NCBI GenBank assembly: GCA_008360975.2
Contig: CM039194.1
Span: forward strand, 9,286,426-9,350,425
Direction: 5' to 3'
Length of the DNA: 64,000 bases
Source: Lichenostomus cassidix
Lineage: Eukaryota > Chordata > Aves > Passeriformes > Meliphagidae
Positions 44,516 through 58,284 of the stretch are shown in pieces. The notes under the pieces are model-generated. The model saw only the letters and a program-made list of their open reading frames with translations. It made no database searches and had not been told where the DNA came from. Each line of letters opens with the position of its first letter. The stretch's first letter is position 1. A program made the position numbers and the translations under genes.

Positions 44516-47500
44516 GCACTAGCCACAACCAAATTTCACTCTTGGGGTGCTCACAGCACAGGGGGTTCCCTGCACCCCCCTAGCAGGTGCTCATCCGGAA
44601 TAGGATCCATCCTCTGAACTTAGCTTCTGAGGAAATATTATATTGGCAGCTACCAAGAAGCTTGGTGGTTTGAATTGTGGTTTTCTTGAAAATGTTTTGC
44701 TTTTTCCTGGTGTTCCTGGTACTGGGAGCACTGAAGATGGGTGCTTAAGACCTGCCAGGGTGATCCAGGCTGAGGGCTTTCCCCTTTTTCATCTTGGGCC
44801 AGGCAGGAGCACAAGGACAGCCACTGCCTGTGTCATGCACAAATCTGCATTTTATGCAGATGAGGAACCACTGTTCTCACAGCTGTCTGACACAGAAATC
44901 ATTCTTTGGGAAATTCCTGGAGCTGGGAAAGTAAAAAGCCACCCAAATACAGGCAGAACACTGCAGAAGCCCAGTTTTCTGAGCAGTCTCCACTGCCCAG
45001 GCAGGACCTGTCCCCCTGACCCCCCTTTTACCCCCAGGATTTCAGCACCCACTCCCACCCCCATGCTACTGGTTTCTAACCAAAGGCCACTGCAAACTAG
45101 ACCAAGATCACCAGCTCATTTTCTGTTAGACACTAAACAGACGTGAGATGATCACTTCAACTTAATTATATCATAATTAAGCCTTCATATTCCTGTCATC
45201 TGGAACTGTCAACGGCAGCCTGAGTGGAGCTGCTGCTCCTCTCCAAGAGCCATCACTCAGTGCTTCTGAGAGGTGTCAAAATAGGGGTAATTTTGCCTGC
45301 AGAGCCAGCTCGTGGCTGTAAACAAGCGGTCGTGCTTCACTTCTGAGCTCTGCCGTGGAGCAGGGGCTGTGGGCATCCCCTTGCCAGTGCTGTGGGGTAA
45401 TGATTGCCCAGGGAGTGTGGCAGCCTCAGTCCCCTCATCCCAGCACTGGGACCAGCACTGCACTCCCTCATGAAATCACCTCCCTGCCTTGTGCCAGCCA
45501 GCTGTGTAAAATATGTATTTGATCATGATATCAGGAAAAGTTAAGTTGGCATGTGTTTTTCCCTACAGGATCAGAAAATGAGGCTGAGGAGGGAGATGTG
45601 GGGAAAACACCTTTCCCTAAGGGCAGCTTACTGCAGCACATGCAGAGAGCTGGATGGGCTCTGTCTCTGCTGGAGAAGGCAGCGAGGGGACCATGTCCCC
45701 TCCCAGCCCCTCTGCTCACCAGGCCTGATCCTGCTCCCTCACAGCCCAGGACATCCATCCACAAACCCAGGCTTTCTCCTTCCCCTTTGGACGCCTCCCC
45801 TCCCGGCCAAGTCACAGAGCTCCCTGTGCATACAGGCATTACTGTAACTACCATTTTATTATTATTTAATCTTACAAGCACCACGCAAATCTTGCACGGT
45901 TTTATTTAGGATTGTCTCTCAAAATTCCTGTCACTTTTGGGGTTTCCAAGTAAGTCATTACCACTCTTCCAGCATCACCCCATCAGCTATTGGGCAGGTA
46001 GAGAAGAATATCTTGTTCAATTAAAGCAGTGATTAATTTTTGCAGGAGAAGTATAATAACTTCTACAGAGGGTTTCCCTCACCCTTGGCCAGTGCACCTG
46101 CTGCTGAGCTTTCCTTTCTCCATGCTTTAACAAATTCCCAATTAATCACCCTGGGAGGTGGCCGTGACTCATTGCCTCCTCCAAGCAAGTCGTGCCTCAT
46201 TCTGCCTCCCAAGGAGCCCTCTGACCTCCCAGCCCTGCCTCAGCCCACGTGGCTCTTGGCTGGTCCTTGTCAACACGATCTCATTTGTGAGCCTGGCACA
46301 CACAGGGAAATAAAAGGCAAACCACAGTCAGCCACTGGAGTGTGCTGGGCACGTGGCACCAGGACCCCAGGGTGTGCTGAGCCGCTCAAGCAGGGACCCA
46401 CAACCTGAAATTAATGTGAGTAGAGGCAGAGATGCTGGCCTTCCTCCATGTGCTCCATCCTCAGAAGGGGTTGGGATGGGGAGGCTGGAGGAGGACTGGC
46501 TCACAGCACTGCCCAGCCCAGCAGCCAGTGGGATGCTGTGGCAGGGTGGAAGGAGATCCTGAGCAGCCTTTGGAGCTGGAGTTAACATCACCATGGAGCA
46601 GATTGTGCTGCTGGAGCAGGAGCAGCCCAGCTGCCCGAGCTGTCCCCGTGTCCCCAGCACGCAGAGCTGGCCCTGCCACCTGCAACTGACCCAGACAGCA
46701 GCCAGGCAGCACCAGAGCACAGAGAGGAGAGATCCCCAGCTGCAGGCAGAGGCACGCAGAAGCAAATTTGAGCAGAGCTGCTAAAAAAATCCACATCACA
46801 GCTTTTTGCATCCACGTACATTTGCAGGGGAAAGCTGTTAACCACATTATTCTTCTTGAGCTGCTTATCTGATGAAGTTACTGCTCTTTGCAAGGGTATG
46901 TTGGCCCCAAATAGGTGCCTGTTTGCCCTTTCTTGCTCCCGAGTTTGACTTTCTGCTGTTTGTCTTCATGGAGAAGTTCAGCAAACAGCTGCAAAGCCTG
47001 TTTCATTCCTGGAAAATAATCCGTTCCTCTTACACCAGCTCTGCGCACGGTAATTCTGGAGAATCGTTGCACAACTCCCCGAGCTCTTAAAAAACACCAG
47101 TGTTGAGAGGTTAAAGATTTTAAAGCCTGCTGCCACCTATGGATGGAAGGAAAGCAGTGAGAGCAGGAATCCTCCCGGGAGCATAGCGTGCCTGGCTGGA
47201 AGGAGACCTGAACTGTGGATGAAGCCCTTGGCAGTGGGGAGATGCCAGCAGCCCAGAAAGACACAAGACTCAAGATTTGCCTTCTCCTTCTGCAGGCAAA
47301 TCCAGCAAGGTGGAGGACTCAAAGGGCTAAGGGGAGGTGTTGGGAAATTTGCTACCCATCATGTAGTACAGAGAGGAAATAAGCCTGGTTTTAGCTTGCT
47401 GGATTAATCTGACTAAGGTGTTCTCATTGAAAGACTGTAGCTTGCCTTCCCCTTTTACCTATTTGTTCTGTTGTAATTAAATCCTTTAAAAAATTGTACA

Positions 47501-49144
47501 CATTTGCATTCAGATTACTAAGATGATAATTTCTGCAATAATACTCTACAGAACACCTGAAATGGATATTTGTAGGGCCCTGAAAACTACAGAGTAGCAG
47601 ATTCCACCCTCACTGGGGGAATCAGGGATATCTCCAATATAGATAATGGTATAGATAACAACACATGTATAATACAGATGTGTTATTTTTATAGCACTGT
47701 CCCTGGCAGAGTCCTTAGTTCGTGCAGATGCTCTTTGCCCCTTGGCAGGGGACATGCATCCCAAGAGGATCCCACCAGACCTCACAGGGAGCCAGACTGC
47801 CCTCTGCCCAGCAGGACTAACCTTTGCCTCACACTGGGCAAAGAGGAGAGGGCAGGGAGTGTGATGCAGACAAATGACCACAATTCAGTGTTACAGGACA
47901 TGTTGTTACATACATGATGCTCATACACATGGTATTCATGGCTTTTTGCTCTGGTTATCCCCATGCATGCTCTGGAAGTGAAAAAGGAGCTGAAAGCAGG
48001 TACAGCCTGATCACCTCATCTCAGGCATCCACCACCTTACCCTTTAGAAAAAGATTTAATACTTTCAGCACAGGGTTAAAGATGTCCTATTGTTTTTTTG
48101 AGTTTTTTTGTAATTTCATCAGCTCCTTGAAAAACCTGTTTTTCTTTTATCCTGAGTCATTTCACATGAAGAAACTATTGTTCTAAACTGTGACTCATCA
48201 GTTTGCATCACCACTTTCCAAACCCCTCGGGGGCACGTGGGCTTCGAAGGAGGGAATGGCAGCCAGATTTTATTTACCAATAAATAGACACTTGATTTCT
48301 GCATTGACTCATCGCTGGTTCAGCCTTGGTTTGTTCCTATTCCTCGGTGAACCTGGAGTGATCGTTCTGTTTGCTTTTGTAATCGTCTTTTATGAACAGC
48401 ATTCATATGCACTACATCTCACTGACAATCTGTCTGCTGTTTAAATACAAATACTTGCAAGGAGAGACAAGTATCTAAATGATAGAGCTGAAATACCTGG
48501 AAATATCAAGTTGCCAGAAACTGCCACGAGGAAGAAAATACAACTGTTGGTTAACGAGACATCTCTCATTACAAGAATTCATGGGGGAAAGGAGGCCACC
48601 ATCCAAATTATCCATTCCATTGAAGCTCTTCCACACATCCTATCTGTATCTTTTGGAAATCTGAGTTAAAGGAGCTCTGTTGGATTTAGAAGCCATTCTG
48701 TCACTCAGAGATACATCACCCCTGTCCAGCAAATGCAGCACCAGCAGCATGTGAGAACAAATTTTGCATGAGCAAAACCAAGCCTTGAGAGTGTAGAGGT
48801 GCAAAATGAAAGGCTTGATCCTGTTTTTCCTATGCACCAAGACCTGAGTCATTCTCCTCCTGTCCTTCTGCTGCTGAATAAGTATGAATAAAGAGAAGAA
48901 ACTAAGACTTTTGGCAGTATTCATCCTTCTAACCCCATAGTTGTCAAGATCAAAAGATGCTCAGTACCTTATCCTAAATATCTGATGCCATACTTCCCTG
49001 TGGGGCATAAATCAAATCACATTTCAAAATCTCCTTCAGCTGTAGTGTTGAGTGCTCCAGCAAACCCTTGCCACGGTCTAGTCAGGCTGGGATTCATCTC
49101 AAGGGCAGGAGGATAGCACAGGACATCCTTAACTCTAATAATTG

Positions 49145-49190
49145 TGTGAGTGGCTTTTCCAGCCTAAATAATTCTGGGATTCTGTGTGTC
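49145..49190 (+). mobile_element. CR1-like LINE terminal fragment
   Basis: gtggcttttccagcctaaa followed by attctgggattctgtgtg resembles a degraded CR1 3' end. Confidence 0.55.
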
Positions 49191-50032
49191 CAAGGCAAAG
49201 AAAAGCACAAGATCAACACTTGAAAGCCAATGGGAATGAAAAGAATGTCCCAACCTACGACTAGGATGATTTCTGCAAAGTACCCCAAAAGTGGGTTGCA
49301 CACCATAACAAGCTTAAATTTGGGCATAAATTCCTGGTTTTCCCTAACAGCAAGTAGCAAATTGATGTGAAATTTTAACACAGTTTTTTTTCTTGCCTTC
49401 CTACTCCTCTTGTATGCTGTCCTTTGTACACCTTTAGAAGGCTAACAGGAAAACCATTTAAAAGTAATTTCTAGTCAAAATTTCCACAGCAGTCACCAAC
49501 ACTTCACTGTTGGCAGAGCTGCCCAGCCAGGCAATATGGGGTATGGCTGCATTTGCATGGGAGAATGAACTGAATTTGGGGCTTGAGGGTTTTCTTTGGC
49601 TCTTGTACAGCAGTAACATGCTAGTCTGGGCTCCTAATTGAATCCTCCCCATCAGCTTTCCAGTACTGTAGAAGGCTTCTGGGGGAAAGCTGCTCTTTCC
49701 ACTTCACCTGATTTTTTACTCTTAGCTCAAAAAACCCACAAACTTTTAAAGGTCAGGATTGGGAACAGATTATTCCCCAGGGAGATACAGAAGCACAGGC
49801 TATAGGGGTCAGATGTAGGGTTGCAACACATGCCCTATAGGCTGCATTACACAGGAGGAAGATGAAGGCATATGCTTCTCCAGGAGTTTGGGGGATGATG
49901 TGTGTGAATGGAGGGGCACCATCTGTTTCTGAAAGGACTGTGCTCAAGCATTTGCTGAAAATGAGGTGGGAGTTCGATTGCCTCTTCTGCAAAATGAGAA
50001 AATCAGAAATTCAGTAAATAAAAAGGATTCAG

Positions 50033-50385
50033 ATTTGTTGGAGCAAGTCCAAAGGATGCCACACAGACGCTTTGAGGGCTGGAGCATCTCTGCTCTCTCA
50101 ACCAGACAGGCTGAGAGAACTGGAGGTATTCAGTCTGGAGCCACAAAGGCTCCAGGGAGGCTTTACAGCCCCTTCCACCATCTAAAGGGGCTCCAAGAGA
50201 GCTGGTGAGGGACTTTGGACAAGGGCCTAGAGTGACAGGACAAGGGGGAACAACTCCAAACTGACAAGGGGCAGGGTTAGATGGGATATTAGGGAGAAAT
50301 TCTTCCCTGTGAGGGTGGTGAGGCCCTGGCACAGGTTGCCCCATCCCTGGAAGTGTTCAAGGGCAGGTTGGATGGGGTTTTGCTC
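50033..50385 (+). mobile_element. CR1 LINE 3' fragment
   Basis: Clear CR1 wording: ttggagcaagtccaaaggat, ggctgagagaactgg, gacaaggggcagggttagat, gagggtggtgaggccctggc, ctggaagtgttcaagggc. The terminal tail is missing at the 3' side. Confidence 0.9.
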
Positions 50386-52046
50386 TCCTTCCTTGCATGA
50401 CTTTTTCACCCAGTTCCCAGGACGAGTTCTGGGTCTCCTCCCACCTGCCAGGACTCCTGTCCCTGCACAGACAGGCTGCTGCTTGTCCCAGCAAGCTCCT
50501 GCCCAGTCCACCCTCCTACTCACCCCTCTGGCAATGGACTGGATCCCAAAAGGCTCCAGCCAAGGACTCAGGGTAAGATCAGCTCCTTTCCCACCACAGC
50601 CTTGCACCCTGCAGGTCACCACTGGTACCATCTAATGAGTGCAAAAGCAAAGTATCCATGATCCATTTCTCTCACATATTTTTTCCTTCTTTTGTAATCC
50701 TGAGATGAACACTTTTTTAATGTTTTTCAGAAAGGATCCAAGTCTCAGCCATACATCTGTTTATTTCAGCTCTGGAACACACAAAAGAAACCTTTTTTTT
50801 TGGTGATATTTTTCTAGATGCTGTCTTTGTGAAGTGCTCTTATGCCCACAAGGTGTCTAAGATATTATTACAGAAACTCTCAGCATTTTCCCTCTCATCT
50901 GGTAACACACAGGGTGGTTTCTTTGCTTTATTGTGTGAACCTACTTCCCTTTCACTAAATATTTTCCAGCAGCACAATGTTCTGCAGCAAGTTTAAATTC
51001 ACTTCGTACTCCAGAGAGGTGCAAGCCAAATAACACTTGACCAGGTCAGCCAAGGACTTCACCAGCCCAATCTCCATGGTATGTATTTCACAATTTCATG
51101 TTTACAGAGACATAAATAGACTCATCCCACAGTCACATGTGTGAATATCTGTTACACATTCTTCCCTGCAGTCAGACTTCCAGCAGCTCTGTTAACTTCA
51201 ACTAACCACAGAGATTGTAACTTTTTGGGTTTTCCTTGTTTCTCACAAAATAAAAATGGCGAACAACACCTGTAATCCTCATGCTGATTCTCTCTTGCAT
51301 TCTGCCTGACAATGGCTCTGAAAAGACAAGCAGAATTTCTTCTTTGATAGAGGCCTCTTTACAAATTTCTTTCTCAGGGCTTTTGAGCCATCAAAGTGTT
51401 GGAAAAAAGCTCCCCCCAAATCAGCCTGAAACAAAAAGAATCATATTGGGTTTTTAAAGTTGGGAGACAATTCAAATTGCAGAATAGGCAATAGAAGGCT
51501 ATTACAGAAGTGGTAATAGCAGATAGGAGGGCTAGAGGGGAACTGAAAAAATAAAAAATACTATAAACCAAAAAGAAGTTCATTAGAGCTCCCCAGAGAC
51601 AGCTCTCACAGACAGGGCAGCGAGTAAGAGCAAGTGGATGGGACACACTGCCTAAAAATATGTTCAAGTAAACCTCTCATTTTGAAGGAACACCCATACT
51701 TCTTTACACCAGTGCTGGTGCTCTGATGCCAGCAACAAAACATAAGCTCTAAAAAAGGGAAAACTACATTACTAACTCTGCCTAACCACTGTTTCTCCAG
51801 GCAGCACCCAGCTGCTCTCCCTACCATAGCTGCACAACTGAATTTCTCCATTTCTCCTACACTATCTCCTGTAATTATTTATTTTCCAGTAAAGCAAAAG
51901 CTCTTAATTTTCTCTCCTGTAGATTCTTGATTTTTTTATCCTTTAAAACCTACTATGAGTGCAGACTTGTAGTAAATGTCCTCTGCAATTTCATGCTAAT
52001 GCATCTCAGTAACAATATTTTGCAGAGGTTTATATTAAACCTCTTG

Positions 52047-52100
52047 TGTGTGTATATATATGTATACATTTATATGTACACATTAGAGATATATTACATA
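52047..52100. repeat. TG/TA microsatellite
   Basis: tgtgtgtatatatatgtatac followed by related TA-rich sequence. Confidence 0.7.
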
Positions 52101-53299
52101 CAAAGCAAGGAATAGAAGAGTTAAGTGGCACATATAGGACTCTTCCTTTTACAGTTTCAATTTACTTGAGCCTAAACCAAAGTCCTGCTCTAAGAGAACA
52201 GAGATGACACAGCATTTGGGCATTGGGGCTGGAACCCAGAGCCTGGGCTGAACTCAAATTCCATCTCTGAGTGCCAACAGACCATGAGAGGGCTTAAAAT
52301 AAGGTTTAAGTTTTGCAGCTCATGTTTTTATCTGGTCACAAGTTAAGTGCATTAGACAAGTGACCTCAGCTTTATTTCTTAGGAGCAGTGGCCTGAGAAG
52401 CAGCAGTTTTCAGCAACTTAACAAAACCCAGCTTAATTGTAGGATACTGAAGAGATTTTGAAATAACCTGACAATCTCTGGCATCACCACAGCATGCACA
52501 GACTTACTGAAATACAGCTCCCATCACTCCCTAAGTTCTCTCTCCCCTTTGCTTTCACAAGCACCAGCATTTCCAAACACCTGCCCTGGGGTGAGCCCAC
52601 ACACGAGCTGTGGCAGGGCAGGGTAAGGAGCACTTCCATAATTACTCTCCCTCTTACCTCACCGGCAAAAGGACATTTTTCAACCCAAATAATTCTTCCT
52701 TTCCTCCATTCCACAGGGGGAACTTGGCCAAGTATTTCCTAGAGATGCTCACACGACCTGCAGGGCAGCCCTCTCCCCATGCCCCAGTACTGACCCTCCT
52801 CCAGCCTGCTCACTGCCCGCTAGCAAAGCTTCTAGCTTTCACCAAAATTTGAACAAACTCGAACTTAAATTCTGCCATTCCTCTCAACAGCCACATTCAC
52901 ACTGGAAAACAAATCCCTTTGCTCAGAAGCCCATGTGCTACAAAAGCTGAGCTAGTCCAGAGCTTCTTGCCAGGGTAAGCTTGAGGTCTCCTCAGCTCAG
53001 TTTGTCAGTGGCTGCCACAGCGCCAGTTCCAGCCCAGCCCGACCGCGTGTCACACCTCAGCCCTTGTCCCCAAAGCCACTGCACCTTCCCTGGGTCAGCT
53101 ACTCAAATGTCACTGAGTGGCCAAGATCAGGTCTCCAACAGCTCATCCCTGTCCCGAGCTACTGCCAAGGGTTTGCTCCAGCGAGTGCTGCTCCTGGGAG
53201 TTCATTGAACCACTTTGCTGGGGGAAAGCCCAACCAAACAATATAAATTCTTACTTGCCTGTGCCAAAACCAGGCATTTAGGTCCAAGAGTGAAAGTAT

Positions 53300-56200
53300 G
53301 CCTTTACGTTCTCCTTTTATGAGAAGAGCATTTATTTACATTTAGGAAGGAGAATCACAAATTACAAGTAGGTCCAACATTTGCAGTTTACACACACATT
53401 GCAAGTTTTTCTGCTGATCTTTTACATTGTTATCCACTGAATCTTGTCATGGTTGGGTGCAACACAGGGAATAGCGCACACTTAGAGGGGCTGTTGTGCT
53501 GTGAATGCTGAGGAGGGAACCCAAAAATCCATTAATTTACACAGGGTTTGTGCAGTGTCTCCAGCAGCCTCTATGTGAGAGAGGCTTCTGTCATCCTGCT
53601 AAGGACATGGGCAAACAGTGCCCACTGTTTGAGGCACTACTTCCTTCACGGCTGCTGTGAGAGCTCTTCTTGTTCAGGCAGAGGCCAAGAATTACCTAAT
53701 CTCCAGCCATCATCATCACCAGAGGTAAAACAAGAGCTCTTCAACTCACAAGGATGATGAAGTAGCATTAGCAGATGGAAAGCTCTGAGGCCCTGAGATG
53801 AAAGGCATCAAAGGCTCCAAAATATTACTATACTTACTACGATGCAACATGTGCAATAAGAAATAGGGTCATAAGGAAAACAAGGGATATATTTTTTAAA
53901 TTATTATTTTACCATATCTGCTCATGAATTTTTAAATTCTAATTCAAAAGCAGACAAGTAAAAAATAATTTGAAAAATGTAAACTAAGGAGAACATATGC
54001 TTAGTGTTGGAAAACAGTTCTCTATCACAGTAGGTTAACACACTTCCCTGTGGGCTACACTCAGTTTGGTAAGTTTGAACTCAGTAGCAATCCCCACTCC
54101 AAAGTCTCACCAACAGGGCCAATCCTAGACCACAGCTGGATTCTAAGGAAGCATCAGTTCCCTGTAAAATGACATCCTTCCATATTATTTTAGAATTGCA
54201 ACAAAGGAAATATCATTTTTTCCATGTTCAAAGAATTTTCCAGGTAGAGGATTTTTTTCCATGCATCCATGAACAGAAGTTGAGCAAAAAAGAGATGGAA
54301 TTTTTACTATACCCATCTGAGAAAACCCAAACTCACTCCTAGAGCATGTACTGAGCACACTTTTTTCCTGGTTTTGATAATTTGACAAGAACTACCTGTT
54401 TAAAACTCCTTTTCTTCAAATTTCAGCAAAATTTTATTTTCTATTCCCAATACTTGCATTTCCAGCATGGGATGGGACAGCAAAGTAACAAACACATTGA
54501 CATGTTAAAGAACACTTTCATCTTCAGCTTTTCTTCTGCAGTTTATTATATAAATTACACTTTTAAACATTTAGAGCACTCACATTTCAGAACAAAAACA
54601 CCAGTGCAAAGAGTGGTTTGTCCAAGTGCAAGGAAGTTACACATCCCCACTGACACCAGTGGATGAGGCTGGAATGTAACTCCTCAGCCCACAACTAACT
54701 GTGTGACCTAAATGTGAGCAGGCTGTAGTTGATAAAAATGCTGGACTTGGCTGGTAACAACCAAATGTTTTGACAGTACAAACAGAAGAAGAACAATCTG
54801 ACCTCCAGCAGACCTGTGAATTCACTGTGATTTGAGACCACCTCCATCATTTTTCTGAACTAACATTATTATAAATAAGCAGATGCCAAATGCTCTACTT
54901 GATGCTCAGTTCCAATTATCAAAATACAATAAAGCTCCCATGCATGCAGGTATTGTACTCCAGTGAATACCACAGGTCACCTTTGGCACATCATAGACAG
55001 GACCTGAACACAGAAATAATCCTGATCTGGCAAGAGGATAAATGAGAAAGCTCAGAGAGCCTTCCCATCTCCAATGCCAATAATTGTTGCTGAAAAATTT
55101 ATTAAACCAAGACTGAAATACAGCAATCGTCCTTTAGTTATACAGTACATACTAGACCCCAATTTTAATTACATCCAAGCAAAATAAATCTAATCCAACC
55201 CAGAGATGCTAGCAACTGGGGTCACTGCAGTGAAATACAGGCCACTGTCAGAAGTAGTTATTAGGATCTTAGAAATTTGCATTCATTTCTCTTAAGGAAC
55301 TGTTGCAATGTAAAACCAAAATGAGACAATTCATAAATAACATCTTTATTAATGAGCTTTCTTTTTCACATTCTTCAAAGTGATGTTCAATTGAAATCTG
55401 CATAGTTAAGAGTGCAAAAAAAATCATGTAAGTCAGACCCAAATGTGAACACTGCTTTTTTTTTAAGCAAGACTGGTCACAGTCATAGGAATAAAATAGA
55501 AATAAATGGCCAGGGAGATATGGAGGGGGTGGAATGAGAACCAGCAGTAAAATTCTCATCAGTATATTTGTCTATTAATGAAGTCTTCACACAAAGACAC
55601 ACAACACTCATTCACATTCATGTGCACAACAGAATGTAAACTACAGAAGAAAGGTCCTTCCTCTGCTGACTGAAATGAAACAGAGCAAGATTATTTATGT
55701 ATTTCACTGAGCATTGATCAGATATTCCAACAACATATCCAGGTGGATAACACAAGGTCCAGGTCTCTTCATGCCCTTATTACAACCACATTTCAGCCAC
55801 CATCCCACAGCAGGAACCAGGAAATCAAGAGTGTTTCCATTACACTAATAATTATTCTTAACACACAGTTTTAAGCACCATCACCTCCCCTCCTTTTTAA
55901 TTTTTAATAGGATTATCGCTTCCTTTACTGCTGTTGTTCACGGTTGGTTGGAAGAGCAGGTGAAGAGGACCCTTCCATGCCCATGCAATGGCTCAGCCTG
56001 TGGAAGTGCAGAACATCTCCACCTCCAGCTTCATTTCCATAAGCACAGGCAACACAGTCCCAAATCTCTCACATCAACACCACAATATGACTCTGCAAGT
56101 AGTACTTTTAATATTTACACAATCTACTGATTTAGCTGTCGTTCTCTGCATTATAACCATCATCAGACAAAGCTAGAGGAAAAAAACAAGAGGCATATCC

Positions 56201-58167
56201 CCTACATAATGGCTGTAGGTAGTAAAGACACACACTGTCCACACGCTGGTGAGAGGCCACTTCTTACCTCCAGGCTGGATTTATGCAGCAGAGACATCAC
56301 TCTACAGCTGAGCATGAGTTTAAATGCAGAATTCTCTATGTTGGTCATTTGGAAAAGCCATCCAATACCATCACACTGAACTTCACCATGCAAAACCTGG
56401 GCTTACTGTTTTGCATGTGATTCTACAGTGATAAACTTCATTTACAATTTATATTAGTTAGGTTCTGAATTATTCAGATGCACAATCTAGGACCATGGGG
56501 AAATAATCATCAATATTCAATCATACCAGTTCAGATTCGGGCAAGGAATAAGTCTCATTTATTTGCTTTGTGCCTGCAGCCTTTAAATCTGAGATTCAAG
56601 CCCAGAGGTCAAAAGAAAGTTATTTGTGAATCAAACCAGTCAGAAATACATTTGCTGCTATGGATATTGGAAACATAAGGCCTAAAGTATTTTGGAGAAG
56701 ATGTACAACAAGAAGTAAAAGGGATTCAGTACAACTCGTAGCAGTTTGTATTAGTACAAGGGGAAAACAAACTACGCATCAACTCATCATAGTGAAATGA
56801 TGATGAAACTCATCATAGTGAAATGGTGACTCCAGGACTGAAACCCCACCTTCATTTGGCAAATAGAGTAAAACATGCCCAGCACACGGTAGCACCAACC
56901 ACAGCTCCCAGCCAGCATTAATAAAACGTGCTGCAACACGCTTTCTTCAAAGATAACTTACTTTCTCCTTGGGGAACTAACACTCAAAAGCAGGGAAAAG
57001 CAGTCATAAACTGGAAGGAGGGACTGAATTTTACCCCAGAAATAAGTAAGTCCACTGGGCAGCCAGCAGCTGCCATGGTTTTAGGGAAAACCATGTAAAA
57101 GAATTCATCTTGTCCCAGTTCAAAATAGCAAAAATAAAACTGGCCATTGGGTGTGAGCTTGTAAATTTTCAAAAGCAGCAATGGCAACCCATTTTTTTCC
57201 AGGACATTTAATGAACAAGTCTTCTGGCAGACCAAAAACAAATGCAACTGGAAACAGGATATTTAGTGGAGTGGTACTCTTAATTTCTTCGGAAGGAAAC
57301 TGTATTTCTTGTATCACATCAGGGGTTTAATTCAAGACACCAGTAGATTAAGACCACTTTCGTCATTAGTTCAAGATTTACTTTGGCACGGCTAATTTAC
57401 ACTATTTGTATTTTTGGTGATTGTAAGGGCATCATATTCGATTTTTCCTTTATTACACAAAATCCTAAAATAAATACAATTTAGTAGTCTGAAAAAATCC
57501 ACCTTACTCTAACCTACAATGAAACTGCTTCGTGGCCTGCTTTGTGTTTCAGGAAAATATCCCACATATTCAGATCAGCCTCGCTAGTTAAGACACATTA
57601 AAATGAAACATTTCCCATTAAAGTTGCCAAAAAACTGGATTTAAATTTATTGCATGACGTTGCATAAGAAAGTGTATTATTGAAAACTGTAAGGCATCAT
57701 GCAATTATCCATCAGCTAATTATTTATTATTCCTTGAAAGATGGTTATATACTCTGAAGTTATAAAACCAGTTTCAAAAAAGTACATAAAAAATTTAACA
57801 TAAGCATTAAATATTTTTCACATGTTCTTCGTTTTCAGCTGTTAAAAAGTGCATTCAAACATACTGTACTGGAAAGTTGCTCTGACCAAAAATGGTGCTG
57901 GAGACTCATTAAATTAAAAGTTGCAAAAGGATGTTGCATGGGATTAGAAAGCTCACAGGTTGTGGTATTTAATCTTACAAACTTGCTTGAAATAATTTTT
58001 CAATCCTCACACTTACAATTTAGCATCCATGATATAATTAGCTAAAAATGTGTATTTTTAAAATTGAACAGTCAAATGAATTCAAGTTACGTACACTGAG
58101 TGATCAAATAAGGAGCAGACAACATTGAGACCCAGGCCAGGATGTGCTGATGTGCTTTTGGCAGGGA
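53300..58167 (-). other. SAR1B: SAR1B 3' UTR (extent inferred)
   Basis: AT-rich, almost repeat-free sequence follows the SAR1B stop in transcript direction. Minus-strand AATAAA hexamers lie at 57723-57728, 57646-57651, 57449-57454, 55345-55350 and 53331-53336. The change to GC-richer, repeat-bearing DNA near 53250 suggests the longest form may end there; a much shorter UTR ending near 57450 is equally possible. A 20-bp duplicated unit occurs at 56781-56800 and 56807-56826. Confidence 0.4.
56781..56826. repeat. Two-copy tandem repeat, period 26 bp
   Basis: aactcatcatagtgaaatg occurs at 56781 and again at 56807 with only the last base of the 20-bp unit differing. Confidence 0.85.
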
Positions 58168-58284
58168 TCAGTTGATGTACTGGGCCATCCAGCGGAACCC
58201 TTCCCCGTAGCCTTGTCTCTTTAGCACACTGCACATGAACACCTCCAGGGGCCTGGCGTTCAGCTCCTTCAGTGGTGTGCTGCC
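58168..58284 (-). CDS. SAR1B: SAR1B last coding exon
   Basis: Acceptor ctctgcag. It reads [20 protein letters not shown], then [18 protein letters not shown], with TGA at 58168-58170. Compared with the mammalian protein as I know it, STP replaces SIS near the exon start, and the C-terminal residue is Asn instead of Asp. Confidence 0.96.
   Translation of the reverse strand, partial: GSTPLKELNARPLEVFMCSVLKRQGYGEGFRWMAQYIN

Larger units (their letters stand above)
35721..53300. other. Intergenic region between convergent JADE2 and SAR1B, no gene recognised
   Basis: About 17.6 kb with only short, domain-free ORFs on both strands. It contains CR1 pieces (36255-36348, 41840-42168, 44460-44515, 49145-49190, 50033-50385), a CpG-rich block (42180-42680), an AT-rich palindrome (44320-44383) and a TA/TG microsatellite near 52047-52095. 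Two repeat-free AT-rich stretches (37680-38110, 48270-48450) could be conserved non-coding DNA. Unspliced non-coding RNAs cannot be excluded from sequence. Confidence 0.6.
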
